64,000 nucleotides of DNA from Clostridium fermenticellae (GTDB lineage Bacteria > Bacillota > Clostridia > Clostridiales > Clostridiaceae), in assembly GCF_003600355.1 (NCBI RefSeq), contig NZ_CP032416.1, positions 764,183 through 828,182 of the forward strand, read 5' to 3'. This document shows positions 27,295 through 36,930 of the stretch, piece by piece. The translations under genes were made by a program, and so were the position numbers. Every line of letters starts with the position of its first letter. Position 1 is the first letter of the stretch. Under the pieces are notes generated by a model, which saw nothing but the letters and a program-made list of their open reading frames with translations, ran no database searches and was not told the origin of the DNA.

Positions 27295-28986
27295 ATGATA
27301 TATACTTTAATGATTATTGAAATGGCGGCAACCTTTGTAATGGGAATATACTTTTTTACAGCTTTAAAAGGTCAGAATTCACGAAAAGTTGTTATAAATA
27401 AAGAGAGTCAGACTCAGATGGAAAATTTAAAAAAGCTTAGAAATATAAAATTAACGGAGCCTCTTACAGAAAAAAGCAGACCATCGACTTTTGATGAAAT
27501 AATAGGACAGCAAAAGGGGATAAAGGCTTTAAAGGCAGCACTTTGTGGACCTAATCCTCAGCATGTAATAATATATGGTCCTCCGGGAATTGGAAAAACA
27601 GCGGCGGCAAGATTGGTCCTTAAATATGCAATGCAGAGACCGTATTCTCCATTTAATGAAAAATCTAAATTCATAGAAATAGATGCAACTACTATAAGAT
27701 TTGATGATAGGGGAATTGCAGATCCTCTTATAGGGTCTGTTCATGATCCTATATATCAAGGAGCAGGTTATCTTGGTATAGCAGGTATTCCCCAGCCTAA
27801 ACCAGGAGCAGTAACTAAGGCACATGGAGGAATATTATTTATAGATGAGATTGGAGAGCTGCATCCTGTAGAAATGAATAAGTTACTCAAGGTACTGGAA
27901 GATAGAAAGGTCTTCTTGGACAGTTCATATTACAGTACATGGGATACAAATATTCCTGTATACATTAAAGATATTTTTGAAAATGGGTTACCAGCTGATT
28001 TTAGACTAGTTGGAGCTACAACTAGAAATCCAGAAGAAATTACACCTGCACTAAGGTCAAGGTGTGTGGAAATATTTTTCAGGGATTTACTTCCGGAAGA
28101 GATTGAGATGATAGCTGAAAATTCACTTAAAAAGATAAATTTCTCTATGGAAAAAAGTGCATATGGCATAATAGGAAGATATTGCAGCAATGGTCGTGAT
28201 GCAGTTAATTTAATACAATTGGCATCAGGTATAGCTTTGAATGAAAATAAAACTATGATTGGTATAGATGATGTTGAATGGGTTATAGAAAATGGAAGAT
28301 ATTCTCCTAGAATTGAGAGAAAAATAAATTCACAACCCATGGTTGGTTATGTAAATGGGTTAGCTGTATATGGATCTAATATTGGTGCACTTATGGAGAT
28401 AGAAGCAACAGCGTCTGAAGTTGCTTCTCATAGGGGAAGTTTAAATGTGACTGGCATTGTAGACAGGGAAGAAATAAATATGCAAAATAGGAAGATACTT
28501 AGAAAAAGTACAGCTCAATGCTCAGTTGAAAATGTTATAACTGTTATAGAAGAGGTTTTTAACTTAGATTGCAGTAAATATGATATACATGTAAATTTTT
28601 CTGGGAATGCCCCGGTTGATGGACCATCAGCTGGAATCAGTATAGCAGCGGCTGTGTATAGTGCTATAAAACAAATACCTATAAATAATGAAATTGCGAT
28701 GACAGGAGAATTATCAATACATGGCAAAGTTAAGGCAATAGGAGGAGTTAATGCTAAAATTCAGGCTGGTAAGAAAGCAGGTGCAAAGACTATAATAATA
28801 CCTGAGGAAAACTGGCAAAATAGTTTTTCAGCTTTGAAAGACATTAGAATTTTACCTGTTAATAATATAGAGGAAGTTATAGAGGCTGCATTGTTTAATA
28901 ATCAAAAGGATATTTTGGATAAACAATCATTAGATTCGAAAAATAATATAGATATTCTTGCTGCAGAATCTGTAAAATCTCAATAG
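27295..28986 (+). CDS. lonB: Membrane-anchored ATP-dependent protease LonB
   Basis: The 563-residue protein has an N-terminal membrane helix (about residues 2-20), an AAA+ domain with Walker A YGPPGIGKTAAARLV and Walker B ILFIDEIGELHP, and a C-terminal Lon protease domain. The catalytic dyad is Ser445 in DGPSAGIS and Lys488 in GGVNAKIQAG. In Bacillus LonB is forespore-linked; the position between clpX and lonA is conserved. It lacks the large LonA substrate-recognition domain. ATG follows GGAGGT. It has its own spacing from both neighbours. Confidence 0.92.
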   Translation: MIYTLMIIEMAATFVMGIYFFTALKGQNSRKVVINKESQTQMENLKKLRNIKLTEPLTEKSRPSTFDEIIGQQKGIKALKAALCGPNPQHVIIYGPPGIGKTAAARLVLKYAMQRPYSPFNEKSKFIEIDATTIRFDDRGIADPLIGSVHDPIYQGAGYLGIAGIPQPKPGAVTKAHGGILFIDEIGELHPVEMNKLLKVLEDRKVFLDSSYYSTWDTNIPVYIKDIFENGLPADFRLVGATTRNPEEITPALRSRCVEIFFRDLLPEEIEMIAENSLKKINFSMEKSAYGIIGRYCSNGRDAVNLIQLASGIALNENKTMIGIDDVEWVIENGRYSPRIERKINSQPMVGYVNGLAVYGSNIGALMEIEATASEVASHRGSLNVTGIVDREEINMQNRKILRKSTAQCSVENVITVIEEVFNLDCSKYDIHVNFSGNAPVDGPSAGISIAAAVYSAIKQIPINNEIAMTGELSIHGKVKAIGGVNAKIQAGKKAGAKTIIIPEENWQNSFSALKDIRILPVNNIEEVIEAALFNNQKDILDKQSLDSKNNIDILAAESVKSQ

Positions 28987-29042
28987 ATTTTGATTACAAA
29001 CTATAATTGTGAGTTTATAGTTTATAAAGATTTGAGTAGTAA

Positions 29043-29071
29043 TTGAAAAAAACGTGTTTTATAGTTATAAT
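29043..29071 (+). promoter_or_regulatory. Promoter of lon
   Basis: TTGAAA (29043-29048) and TATAAT (29066-29071) have 17-bp spacing, about 90 bp before lon. A preceding inverted repeat (AAACTATAA/TTATAGTTT, about 28999-29024) may be a weak terminator of lonB. Confidence 0.6.
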
Positions 29072-29161
29072 ATACTAGTCTAACCATTGATTATTTTGAA
29101 TTTAATGTTTTACAATTAATCAGTATTAAGATTAAATCTTTTAAAGTGAGGGGAAAAGACA

Positions 29162-31492
29162 GTGGATAACATTAATAATAATAAAATAGAAAGTCTTTCT
29201 CTAATTCCTCTAAGGGGTATTACAATATTTCCATATATGGTTTTACATTTTGATGTTGGTAGAGAGAAATCTATATTGGCTTTAGAGCAAGCAATGCTTG
29301 AAGAACAAAAAATATTTTTGCCATCTCAAAAAGAGGCAAAAGTTGAGGAACCAAGTCAAAATGATATTTTTAAAATAGGCACTATTTGTAGTATAAAGCA
29401 AATTTTGAAATTACCAGGAGATACAATAAGGGTTTTAGTTGAAGGGCAAAGTAGAGGAAAGTTAAAAAAATATATTCAAACAGACCCTTTTCTGAAAGGT
29501 GAAGTTGAAGTCTTAGAGGATGATGAGTGTGATAGAAATAATGAGACTGAGGCACTTGTTCGCAGCATTAAGAAATTTTTTAATGAATATGTTAAATTAT
29601 CAGGTACTATACCATTAGAGACATTTATGGCATTGGATGACATAGATAATCCTGGTAGATTTTCTGATACTGTTACTTCCTATCTTATGTTAAAACAGGA
29701 TAAAAAACAGGAACTTATAGAAACTTATGATGTAGTCAGCAGATTAAAAAAACTTTTGGATATATTGATAAAAGAAGTAGATATTTTAAAGCTCGAGAAG
29801 AAGATAGGATTAAATGTAAAGAAAAAAATAGATAAAGCACAAAAAGATTACTATCTAAGAGAGCAGTTAAAGGCTATTCAAGAAGAATTAGGTGAAGAAG
29901 ATGAAGATAAAAAGGAAATAAATAATTATAAAACAAAAATAACAAAAGCAAAACTTCCTAAGCCCGTTAAAGAAAAAACTTTATATGAATTAGATAGACT
30001 AAAGAATGCGGGAAGTTACTCTAGTGAAGGTGGAGTTATAAAGACTTATATTGATTGGGTACTTGCACTTCCGTGGAATAAACAAACAAAGGATAATTTA
30101 AATATAAAATCAGCTAGAGAAATTCTTGAAAAGGAACATTATGGGCTTAAAGATGTAAAGGATAGGATAATTGAATATTTAGCGGTTAAAAAGGTTAGTA
30201 ATTCGCTTAAAGGACCTATATTATGTCTTGTTGGACCTCCAGGAGTTGGAAAAACATCAATAGCAAAATCAATAGCTCATGCACTTAATAGAAATTTTGT
30301 TAGAATGTCACTTGGAGGAATTAGAGATGAGGCAGAGATAAGAGGACATAGAAAAACATATGTCGGGGCTATTCCGGGAAGAATTATATATGGCATGAAA
30401 CAGGCAAAATCGAAAAATCCGCTATTTTTATTAGATGAAATTGATAAGATGAGCAATGATTTTAGGGGTGACCCTGCAGATGCGCTTTTAGAAGTATTAG
30501 ATGGTGAGCAGAATAATACATTTAGAGATCATTACCTTGAGTTAGATTTTGATTTATCCAATGTATTGTTTATAACAACGGCAAATAGTCTGGATACTAT
30601 ACCAAGACCCTTACTTGATAGGATGGAGATTATAAATGTCTCAGGATATACAGGTGAGGAGAAATTTCATATAGCAAAGAATCATCTGATAGTAAAAAAG
30701 CTTAAGGAACACCAAATTGATAAAAATGTAATTAAATTTTCAGATTCATCTATTTATTTTATTATTGATAATTATACTAGAGAATCTGGGGTTAGAAGCC
30801 TAGAAAGAAAGATAGCAGCTGTTATAAGAAAATCTATAACGGAGATGCTTGAAAAGGATAAAAAAAATATTCAAATAACTATAACCAAGGTTAAGAGATA
30901 TTTAGGCCCAGAAATATTTAGTTATGATAAAGCTGATAAGAAAGATAAGATTGGTGTAGTAACAGGAATGGCTTGGACTGGGTATGGTGGAGATACATTA
31001 CCAGTAGAAGTGAGTGTTATGCCCGGGACTGGAAAATTAGAGTTAACTGGCAAACTTGGAGATGTAATGAAGGAATCTGCAAAGGCAGGATATAGCTATG
31101 TTAGATCTAATGCTGGTAAATATAATATACAAGGTAAGTTCTATAAGGAGAAAGATATTCATATACATGTACCTGAAGGGGCAGTTCCTAAGGATGGACC
31201 GTCAGCAGGAGTTACTATGATAACAGCTATGATTTCTGCATTAAGTAATAGGAGGGTTAAACATAATGTAGCAATGACAGGTGAGATAACATTAACTGGA
31301 CGAGTACTTCCTATAGGTGGTCTTAAGGAGAAGAGTTTGGCAGCTTATAGGGCGGGTATTGATACTATAATTATACCTAGGGAGAATGAAAAAGATTTAA
31401 AAGAAATACCAAATACAGTGAAGAATAAAGTAAAATATATATTAGCAGATAATATAGATAATGTATTGGATAATGCTTTAGTTAAGGATTAG
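29162..31492 (+). CDS. lon: ATP-dependent protease La (LonA)
   Basis: LonA is a soluble hexameric AAA+ protease for damaged and regulatory proteins. The N-terminal substrate-recognition domain begins [21 protein letters not shown]. Walker A is [13 protein letters not shown]; Walker B is [11 protein letters not shown]. The dyad is Ser681 in [10 protein letters not shown] and Lys722 in [10 protein letters not shown]. Length is 776 residues, normal for the family. The start is GTG behind GAGGGG. engB starts 14 bp after its stop, as in many Firmicutes. Confidence 0.96.
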   Translation: MDNINNNKIESLSLIPLRGITIFPYMVLHFDVGREKSILALEQAMLEEQKIFLPSQKEAKVEEPSQNDIFKIGTICSIKQILKLPGDTIRVLVEGQSRGKLKKYIQTDPFLKGEVEVLEDDECDRNNETEALVRSIKKFFNEYVKLSGTIPLETFMALDDIDNPGRFSDTVTSYLMLKQDKKQELIETYDVVSRLKKLLDILIKEVDILKLEKKIGLNVKKKIDKAQKDYYLREQLKAIQEELGEEDEDKKEINNYKTKITKAKLPKPVKEKTLYELDRLKNAGSYSSEGGVIKTYIDWVLALPWNKQTKDNLNIKSAREILEKEHYGLKDVKDRIIEYLAVKKVSNSLKGPILCLVGPPGVGKTSIAKSIAHALNRNFVRMSLGGIRDEAEIRGHRKTYVGAIPGRIIYGMKQAKSKNPLFLLDEIDKMSNDFRGDPADALLEVLDGEQNNTFRDHYLELDFDLSNVLFITTANSLDTIPRPLLDRMEIINVSGYTGEEKFHIAKNHLIVKKLKEHQIDKNVIKFSDSSIYFIIDNYTRESGVRSLERKIAAVIRKSITEMLEKDKKNIQITITKVKRYLGPEIFSYDKADKKDKIGVVTGMAWTGYGGDTLPVEVSVMPGTGKLELTGKLGDVMKESAKAGYSYVRSNAGKYNIQGKFYKEKDIHIHVPEGAVPKDGPSAGVTMITAMISALSNRRVKHNVAMTGEITLTGRVLPIGGLKEKSLAAYRAGIDTIIIPRENEKDLKEIPNTVKNKVKYILADNIDNVLDNALVKD

Positions 31493-31506
31493 TAGGTGAT
31501 TTTTGT

Positions 31507-32100
31507 ATGGAAATAAAGCAGGCAGAATTTGTAACATCAGCAGTATCTTCTGATCAATATCCAAAGGATAATAGGACAGAGATAGCATTTGTTGGAAGAT
31601 CAAATGTCGGTAAATCATCGTTGATAAATACTTTAGTGAATCGACGTAAGTTAGTTAAAGTAAGCAGTACTCCCGGAAAAACCAGGCTTGTTAATTTTTT
31701 TATAGTGAATAATCAATTTTATTTTGTTGATTTGCCAGGATACGGATATGCAAAAGTTTCTAAATTTGAAAAACAAAGTTGGGGAAAAGTAATAGAAACA
31801 TATTTAAGCAATAGAAGGCAGTTGGGAATGATAATATTACTTGTAGATTGTAGACATAAACCAACACAGGATGATGTAATCATGTATAATTGGATAAGAT
31901 ATTATGGATATCAATATACTATAGTTGCGACTAAAATTGACAAATTAAAGAAAAGTGAGCTTGTAAAAAATTTAAAAATTATAAGGGAAACTTTGAATTT
32001 AGGCAAAGAAGATAAAATATTTACTTTTTCGTCATTAAAAAAATACGGAAAAGAGGAACTTTTAGATTTATTTGATCAAATTGTAGATTGTCAAAATTAA
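31507..32100 (+). CDS. engB: Ribosome-biogenesis GTP-binding protein EngB (YsxC/YihA)
   Basis: The 197-residue TRAFAC GTPase assists 50S ribosome assembly. G1 is [17 protein letters not shown]2 [14 protein letters not shown]3 [12 protein letters not shown]4 ATKIDKLKK, all intact. It follows lon by 14 bp and is probably cotranscribed, since only a short Shine-Dalgarno region separates them. The length is typical. Confidence 0.95.
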   Translation: MEIKQAEFVTSAVSSDQYPKDNRTEIAFVGRSNVGKSSLINTLVNRRKLVKVSSTPGKTRLVNFFIVNNQFYFVDLPGYGYAKVSKFEKQSWGKVIETYLSNRRQLGMIILLVDCRHKPTQDDVIMYNWIRYYGYQYTIVATKIDKLKKSELVKNLKIIRETLNLGKEDKIFTFSSLKKYGKEELLDLFDQIVDCQN

Positions 32101-32122
32101 TTAGAAATAGGGAGATATTGTA

Positions 32123-32902
32123 TTGATAAGATTAGATACTATAAAAGATATAATTGTATTTTTATTAGCATATATTCCACCTTTACTTGTTTTTGCAAAG
32201 TTTTGGAGAGAAAAACATAAAAATATAATTGTATTAATTATAATTACACTGATTTATTTGGGTGGATCTATATTTACGCAAAATTTACTGCCTTTTATAC
32301 TTATTATATTTGATATAAAGTTTATTAAATCTGCAGGTACATCTTATCTGGATAATAAAATTGATAATACTTATAATAAAACGAAATTTGGAAGAGATAT
32401 AAACAGTGTATTAAAATTTGATTACAATAGATTCAAATTTAATGGAAGAAACTTTAGTATATTTTCTGCTTTAAAATTATCGGCGATTTCTTATACTGTT
32501 TCATTACTTATATCTATTGTTGAAACTATACTGCTTTCAAGGTTAAATGTTAAATTAGAGGGACAGGAAGTAGTTTCGTGGATGAGCAGTATGCAGCTAT
32601 GGAGATTTATAATTATAATTCCTGTTATGATAATATTTGCTCCTGTAGTTGAAGAATTTGTATTTAGGTGGCTGTTTTTTGAAAAGATATTTAAAAATAG
32701 AATGGGTATATATTTGTCTGCATTAATAAGCAGTTTAATATTTGGATTTGCCCATTTTAACTTAAGATCATTTCCTATATTGGTCTGGATAGGTATATTT
32801 AATTGTTATTTAATTGATAAAAAAGGATATTGGTATTCAGTATTTAATCATTTTACATTTAATTTTATAACAACTATGGCACTTTTGATTGATAAAATAT
32901 AA
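32123..32902 (+). CDS. CPBP-family intramembrane protease (Abi-like)
   Basis: The 259-residue protein has about six to seven membrane helices and the CPBP glutamate motif APVVEEFVFRWLFFEKIF near residues 174-190, plus the FGFAHFNLRS and FNHFTFNF histidine motifs. Members are Rce1-like membrane proteases, some linked to bacteriocin self-immunity. The start is TTG at 32123 with GGGAGA upstream. It closes the lon-engB operon before a perfect terminator. The substrate is unknown. Confidence 0.85.
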   Translation: MIRLDTIKDIIVFLLAYIPPLLVFAKFWREKHKNIIVLIIITLIYLGGSIFTQNLLPFILIIFDIKFIKSAGTSYLDNKIDNTYNKTKFGRDINSVLKFDYNRFKFNGRNFSIFSALKLSAISYTVSLLISIVETILLSRLNVKLEGQEVVSWMSSMQLWRFIIIIPVMIIFAPVVEEFVFRWLFFEKIFKNRMGIYLSALISSLIFGFAHFNLRSFPILVWIGIFNCYLIDKKGYWYSVFNHFTFNFITTMALLIDKI

Positions 32903-32918
32903 TTGTATATATGGAAAA

Positions 32919-32963
32919 GGAGTGTAGTTCAAAATAATATTTGAACTACACTCCTTTATTTAT
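32919..32963 (+). terminator. Terminator after the CPBP protease
   Basis: A perfect 15-bp stem, GGAGTGTAGTTCAAA with TTTGAACTACACTCC, has a 6-nt loop and is followed by TTTATTTAT. Confidence 0.93.
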
Positions 32964-33029
32964 GTGTCAAAAGAATTGTTAGTAGAATAAAATATTAGAG
33001 AATAGAAAGTATTTTTAAGGAGGAAAATC

Positions 33030-33608
33030 ATGGAAATAAATCAACTTATAAATATGTTTAATAACATGAATAATAGAGAAGATTGTTGTGATAGCGATGA
33101 TGGCTGTTGTGATAATAATGGTTGGTTTGGTAATAATAATTGGATTTGCATAATCTTTTTATTCATTATTTTTTACCAGACATACTGCTGCCAGGGTTCA
33201 AGATATTATAGACGTTATAGGAGAAGTTGTGGGTATGGAGATGGTTGTGGATATGGTTATGGATACGGTAACAATATATGGATAGGAATATTCATATTAA
33301 TATTTTTATTGTGTTCTTCTACGAGAGATGGAAATTGTAATGATAGATGCTTAGGAAATGAAGGCCCATGTGATCGAGATAACCATTGTGACCGAGATGA
33401 CCAATGTGATTGTAATGATGACAATTGTGAAGACGATGATGACCGTGATAATGGTTGTTATGATGACTATGAAGATCCTGATGATTGTGACAGAAATTAT
33501 GATGACGACAGATGTGATAATTATGACTACGATGATCCAGATGGATGTGAATGTGCAGATTATAAGGAATCCGATGATAATGTTGTAGATGTTGACTATG
33601 ACGATTAG
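33030..33608 (+). CDS. Cys/Asp-rich small membrane protein, unrecognised
   Basis: I do not recognise this 192-residue protein. It alternates hydrophobic and extremely biased segments: an N-terminal Asn/Asp/Cys stretch (NREDCCDSDDGCCDNNGW), a membrane helix (about 37-50), a Tyr/Arg/Gly-Cys segment (SRYYRRYRRSCGYGDGCGYG), a second helix (about 84-95), then an Asp/Cys tail of about 95 residues (for example CDRDDQCDCNDDNCEDDDD). The tail could bind metal ions or form disulfides. A strong GGAGG precedes the ATG. The minus strand is also open here only because of the biased codons. A spore-coat role is a guess; neighbours are also small unknown proteins. Confidence 0.75.
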   Translation: MEINQLINMFNNMNNREDCCDSDDGCCDNNGWFGNNNWICIIFLFIIFYQTYCCQGSRYYRRYRRSCGYGDGCGYGYGYGNNIWIGIFILIFLLCSSTRDGNCNDRCLGNEGPCDRDNHCDRDDQCDCNDDNCEDDDDRDNGCYDDYEDPDDCDRNYDDDRCDNYDYDDPDGCECADYKESDDNVVDVDYDD

Positions 33609-33836
33609 TCATAAAAATCTTCAAATTTAAACATGTTAATTAAAAATGGATAAACTAAAGATAAAGTTTACTCCTAAGTATGGATAAATACTATATATTA
33701 AATTCCAGGCACAAAACGGATGAATATGAATAATATATATTATAAAAAACTTTTTGATGTAGAAAAAACGCTGATCAGATGATGTACTTAAGATTTCGGA
33801 TTTAAAATGAGTAGGAAAAATTAGGAGGAATAGAAG
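33609..33836. other. Intergenic region within the small-protein cluster
   Basis: This AT-rich 228-bp stretch separates the Cys/Asp-rich gene from the first mini membrane protein. No clear terminator is seen. Short inverted motifs (AAACT and AGTTT near 33645-33668) are weak. AGGAGG sits just before the next start. Confidence 0.4.
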
Positions 33837-33998
33837 ATGAGTTGTAGAAGAAGTAGTTACTGCTGTGGTGGGGGCATGAGTTGTGAAAGTTTAATAGCTT
33901 TAGCCATAATATTAGGACTAGGTGTAGTATTCTACAAAGGATTTAATGATGGTATATTTGCAACGGTCATAGTTTTAGCGGCTATATTTGCATTATAA
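33837..33998 (+). CDS. Mini membrane protein A, 53 residues (Cys-rich N-terminus)
   Basis: Not recognised. The ATG at 33837 has AGGAGG 10 bp upstream. The product starts MSCRRSSYCCGGGMSC, with five cysteines, then is hydrophobic throughout: LIALAIILGLGVVFYKGFND, then GIFATVIVLAAIFAL. The core is nearly the same as in the 42-residue protein at 34469 (shared pattern LIALxIILxLGVxFYxGFNDGIxATVI), so the two are paralogues. The hydrophobic part probably forms one helix, a short GFNDG turn, and a second helix. Confidence 0.72.
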   Translation: MSCRRSSYCCGGGMSCESLIALAIILGLGVVFYKGFNDGIFATVIVLAAIFAL

Positions 33999-34075
33999 AA
34001 CTTTCCATAACAGATAAAAATGAAGGGGAGTCAAAATTATGACTCTCCTTAATATAAAAGGAGGTAAGTTGCATA

Positions 34076-34414
34076 ATGTCTAAACATCATGAAAGAGGCA
34101 GGGGAAATCCATTGAATGATATACTTAAGGGTATAGACATAAATCAAGTTATTTCACTCATGTCTTCATTAGGAATGAATAAAGGCAATAATAATACTAG
34201 TAATAGAAGGATGCCTAATGCTTATACAGGCAATAAGGGCGGAAGAGATGCTCAAGATTTTGCAAAATTGCTAGCAAACCCTAAATTTTTAGATATAGTA
34301 AACAGTCTTTCGAGAAAGATTAATGATAAAAATATTGATGAACAAACTAAACAAGATGAAATAAAAAATGCATTTAATAGAGTTAATGCACTCATAAAAA
34401 GAAACAGGAGTTAA
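34076..34414 (+). CDS. Unrecognised 112-residue soluble protein
   Basis: The protein opens SKHHERGRGNPLNDILKGID, has a glycine/asparagine-rich linker (about residues 37-60), and a charged helical C-terminus (LANPKFLDIVNSLSRKI and after). ISLMSSLGM resembles helical repeats in small spore-associated proteins, but I cannot assign a family. GGAGG precedes the ATG. It is placed between the two paralogous mini membrane proteins, with short gaps, so the three are probably one transcription unit. Confidence 0.7.
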   Translation: MSKHHERGRGNPLNDILKGIDINQVISLMSSLGMNKGNNNTSNRRMPNAYTGNKGGRDAQDFAKLLANPKFLDIVNSLSRKINDKNIDEQTKQDEIKNAFNRVNALIKRNRS

Positions 34415-34468
34415 AATAAAACATATGTAGAGATGAAAAACCCAAGGCCTTAAGAAGGGGGAGTATAA

Positions 34469-34597
34469 ATGACGAGTTACACAAATTTAATTGCCTTGAC
34501 TATAATCTTAGCACTAGGTGTGATCTTTTATGGAGGGTTTAATGATGGAATAATTGCAACAGTCATAGCTGTAACTGCTATTCTAACTTGTGCTTAA
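34469..34597 (+). CDS. Mini membrane protein B, 42 residues (paralogue of A)
   Basis: Starts at ATG 34469 behind AAGGGGGAG. The 42-residue product, beginning MTSYTNLIALTIILALGV, then IFYGGFNDGIIATVIAV and ending TCA, matches mini protein A in nearly all of its hydrophobic part but lacks the Cys-rich head. It is too short for most gene finders. Conservation of the two copies at protein level, each with its own strong ribosome-binding site, supports real coding. Confidence 0.72.
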   Translation: MTSYTNLIALTIILALGVIFYGGFNDGIIATVIAVTAILTCA

Positions 34598-34622
34598 GTG
34601 CATAGTAATTTTTTAAAAGTGT

Positions 34623-34643
34623 GGCGCGAGCTGCGCTTTTTTT
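34623..34643 (+). terminator. Probable terminator after the small-protein cluster
   Basis: A short GC stem (GCGC GAGCT GCGC) is followed by seven T. The stem is only 4 bp plus wobble pairs, but it stands out in AT-rich surroundings. Confidence 0.5.
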
Positions 34644-34751
34644 GTAAAAAATAATTAGTTAATATTATTATATTTAAGAAATTACTAAAATATTTGTGAA
34701 ATTTTACGATATATTTAAAGGTTACATAAAACATACAGGAGGTAAAAGTGT

Positions 34752-35705
34752 ATGTCAAAAATTTCTCATTTAATAGAAGTAATAATAACTTTACAATTTA
34801 AGGGTCTTACAACAGCATCGGAACTTGCAGAAAGTTTAGGTGTTGATAAAAAGACAATATATAGGTACATAAGCAGTTTAAATGAAGCAAATATTCCTAT
34901 TTATACTAAGAAGGGACGATATGGTGGTTTTTGTATAGATGAAGAATTTTATATGAAACCAGCGAACTTAAGTTGTGAAGAATTGGAGGCCCTTCTTATG
35001 GCATCAGAAATACTAACAAAGGAAAATGGTTTTACGAAAGAAAAAGAACTTAAAATGGCTGTAACAAAGATAAAAAATTTGGAAGTAAATAATAATGATA
35101 AACTAAAAATTATTAATAAAAACTCTCATTTTGGGTTTGAGCAAACTGGAAATCTTGAAAATTTGGATTACAAAATATCTAAAATAAATTACTCTATAAG
35201 TAAAGGAAGAAGTTTAAGTATTAATTACTTCTCAATTAATAGAAGTAATTTGACTATAAAGAAAATTGATCCATATGATCTAATATTTAGAATGGGATCA
35301 TGGTATTTGATTGGATATTGTCATATGACAGGTCGTATAGAAATTTTAAAGGTAAGTAGAATACAGAGTTTGAAAACATTAAATGAAATATATATAAAAC
35401 CACATGACTTTTTTCTAAAAGATTATTTAGATGACCTTTGGGCAGCCTTCAATGGTGAAAAAATAAAAGTGAGTATAAGGTTTTGCAGTCATATTTCAGA
35501 TTTTATAAGAAATGGAAGATGGCATATAGATCAAAATATAACAGATTTAGAAGATGGATCAGTTGTACTCGATATGTACTTAGATGATATAAGAGATGTG
35601 AAATCATGGATACTTAGTTTTGGAAAGTATGCTGAGGTTATTGAACCTAAAAAATTGAGAGAGGAAGTAAAGGAGGAATTAAGAGAATTGTATATTAAAT
35701 ACTAA
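34752..35705 (+). CDS. WYL-domain transcriptional regulator (HTH_11/YafY family)
   Basis: The 317-residue protein has an N-terminal winged helix (LTTASELAESLGVDKKTIYRYISSL, residues about 20-44) and a WYL domain at about 140-225 (KIDPYDLIFRMGSWYLIGYC), followed by a C-terminal WCX-like extension. WYL regulators bind small ligands or nucleic acids and often control stress, sugar or defence genes. The ATG follows GGAGGT. No divergent or co-oriented target gene is obvious; it may control the small-protein cluster upstream or act elsewhere. Confidence 0.87.
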   Translation: MSKISHLIEVIITLQFKGLTTASELAESLGVDKKTIYRYISSLNEANIPIYTKKGRYGGFCIDEEFYMKPANLSCEELEALLMASEILTKENGFTKEKELKMAVTKIKNLEVNNNDKLKIINKNSHFGFEQTGNLENLDYKISKINYSISKGRSLSINYFSINRSNLTIKKIDPYDLIFRMGSWYLIGYCHMTGRIEILKVSRIQSLKTLNEIYIKPHDFFLKDYLDDLWAAFNGEKIKVSIRFCSHISDFIRNGRWHIDQNITDLEDGSVVLDMYLDDIRDVKSWILSFGKYAEVIEPKKLREEVKEELRELYIKY

Positions 35706-35825
35706 AAAAGTTTTACTACATATGAATAAAATATACATATTGGGATAATATAATAAATGTGATTTGGAGATATATTCTCCTAGAGCATCAAATTTTAAAA
35801 ATTGATGCTAATAACCCCCCATCCC

Positions 35826-35858
35826 CCTTGGGACCGTTAAACGGTCCCTTTTATTTTA
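35826..35858 (+). terminator. Terminator after the WYL regulator
   Basis: GGGACCGTT (35830-35838) and AACGGTCCC (35840-35848) form a perfect inverted repeat with TTTTATTTTAT behind. It serves the plus-strand gene; the minus side has no U tract. Confidence 0.85.
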
Positions 35859-35865
35859 TAATAAA

Positions 35866-36801
35866 TCATATTAATGACATTGATGAAATTTTAAAGTAAT
35901 ATTTCTCAGTGCTGTTTTGATCAGGTACTAGAGTTATATTTATAGTGTAGTTTTTTTTGGAAGTCTTATCCTCATTTGAAATACCTCTAAAATTTAATTT
36001 CCATAATATTTCAGAAGGATCCCCTTTGTCTGTACATTTTGTTTCTTCAAATACTGCATCTTGAAATGTATAAGTGTTATTTTGAGATGACATGTTTGAT
36101 AATAAGTCAAATTCTTTATTTATTATATTTGCACTAAATATATCTTTTGGGATATAATCTTTGCTTTGTGGCAAGGTTTGTATAAGATTTATAAAGCCAC
36201 ATATGCTGTCTTTTCCCATAAATGTTTGACTATTTTCATAATTATAGTTTTTAAATTTGTAATTTAGAAATATATAGTTGTAAGTATATATAGTATTATT
36301 AGAGAATTTACCTGATATTACTTTAGGGGTTTTATTATTTTTACAATCAATAAAACCCAATATGTTACTTGAGTTTGAAAATACATTTTCAAATTTACTA
36401 TCAATCCATGAAAAAACATATTGAACCGGCTTGTCTTTTACGGAGCCTTGAACAAATATTTCAGGAATTTTATCGCGCGATATATCCATAAAAGTTATGT
36501 GTACAGGCCAATAATTACATACATCAGATATACTTTTACTAAAATTAGAAGTAAGATTATATGTCTTGTTTTTTGTACTTATGTCTAAATAATATTTATT
36601 TGAATTCTTTTTTAGATTTAAATTATCCTTATAGCCATCACCGTCAAAATCGCTTTTTATTGTCTTTGTTTGCGATACATCGTTAAAGGTTTGAGTAGAA
36701 TCATTTTTTATGAATAGTACAAGTAGAAATATCAAAAGTATAAATATAATTAAAAAAATATAAATATATTTTTTCCTTAGAAATAATATCCTTAGTTTCA
36801 T
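35866..36801 (-). CDS. Hypothetical membrane-anchored extracytoplasmic protein
   Basis: Not recognised. The 311-residue product has a basic N-terminus, a membrane helix at about residues 13-32 and an outside domain beginning with a calcium-type DxDxDG motif (SDFDGDGYKDNLNLKK), as in FG-GAP/VCBS-like or dockerin-like loops. It then has ordinary beta-rich sequence ending ISSMSLI. The start at 36801 is chosen because GGAGGTG lies 7 bp upstream; the frame opens at 36816 within that site. It is divergent from the lipoprotein at 36931. Confidence 0.72.
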   Translation of the reverse strand: MKLRILFLRKKYIYIFLIIFILLIFLLVLFIKNDSTQTFNDVSQTKTIKSDFDGDGYKDNLNLKKNSNKYYLDISTKNKTYNLTSNFSKSISDVCNYWPVHITFMDISRDKIPEIFVQGSVKDKPVQYVFSWIDSKFENVFSNSSNILGFIDCKNNKTPKVISGKFSNNTIYTYNYIFLNYKFKNYNYENSQTFMGKDSICGFINLIQTLPQSKDYIPKDIFSANIINKEFDLLSNMSSQNNTYTFQDAVFEETKCTDKGDPSEILWKLNFRGISNEDKTSKKNYTINITLVPDQNSTEKYYFKISSMSLI

Positions 36802-36930
36802 GTATTTCACCTCCAATTAATTATATGAATGGATTATATATTTAATTAATATGTAAAGAATAAATTTAGAATAATTTTTTTATTATAAAATTGTAAATAT
36901 TTTAGTTGAAATATAAGAGGAGGGGAGTAT

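Noticed and set aside
33319-33624. His-rich open frame on the minus strand opposite the Cys/Asp-rich gene
   Set aside because: It is the complement of GAT/TGT-rich codons of the plus-strand gene, has no ribosome-binding site, and the plus-strand gene has a strong one.
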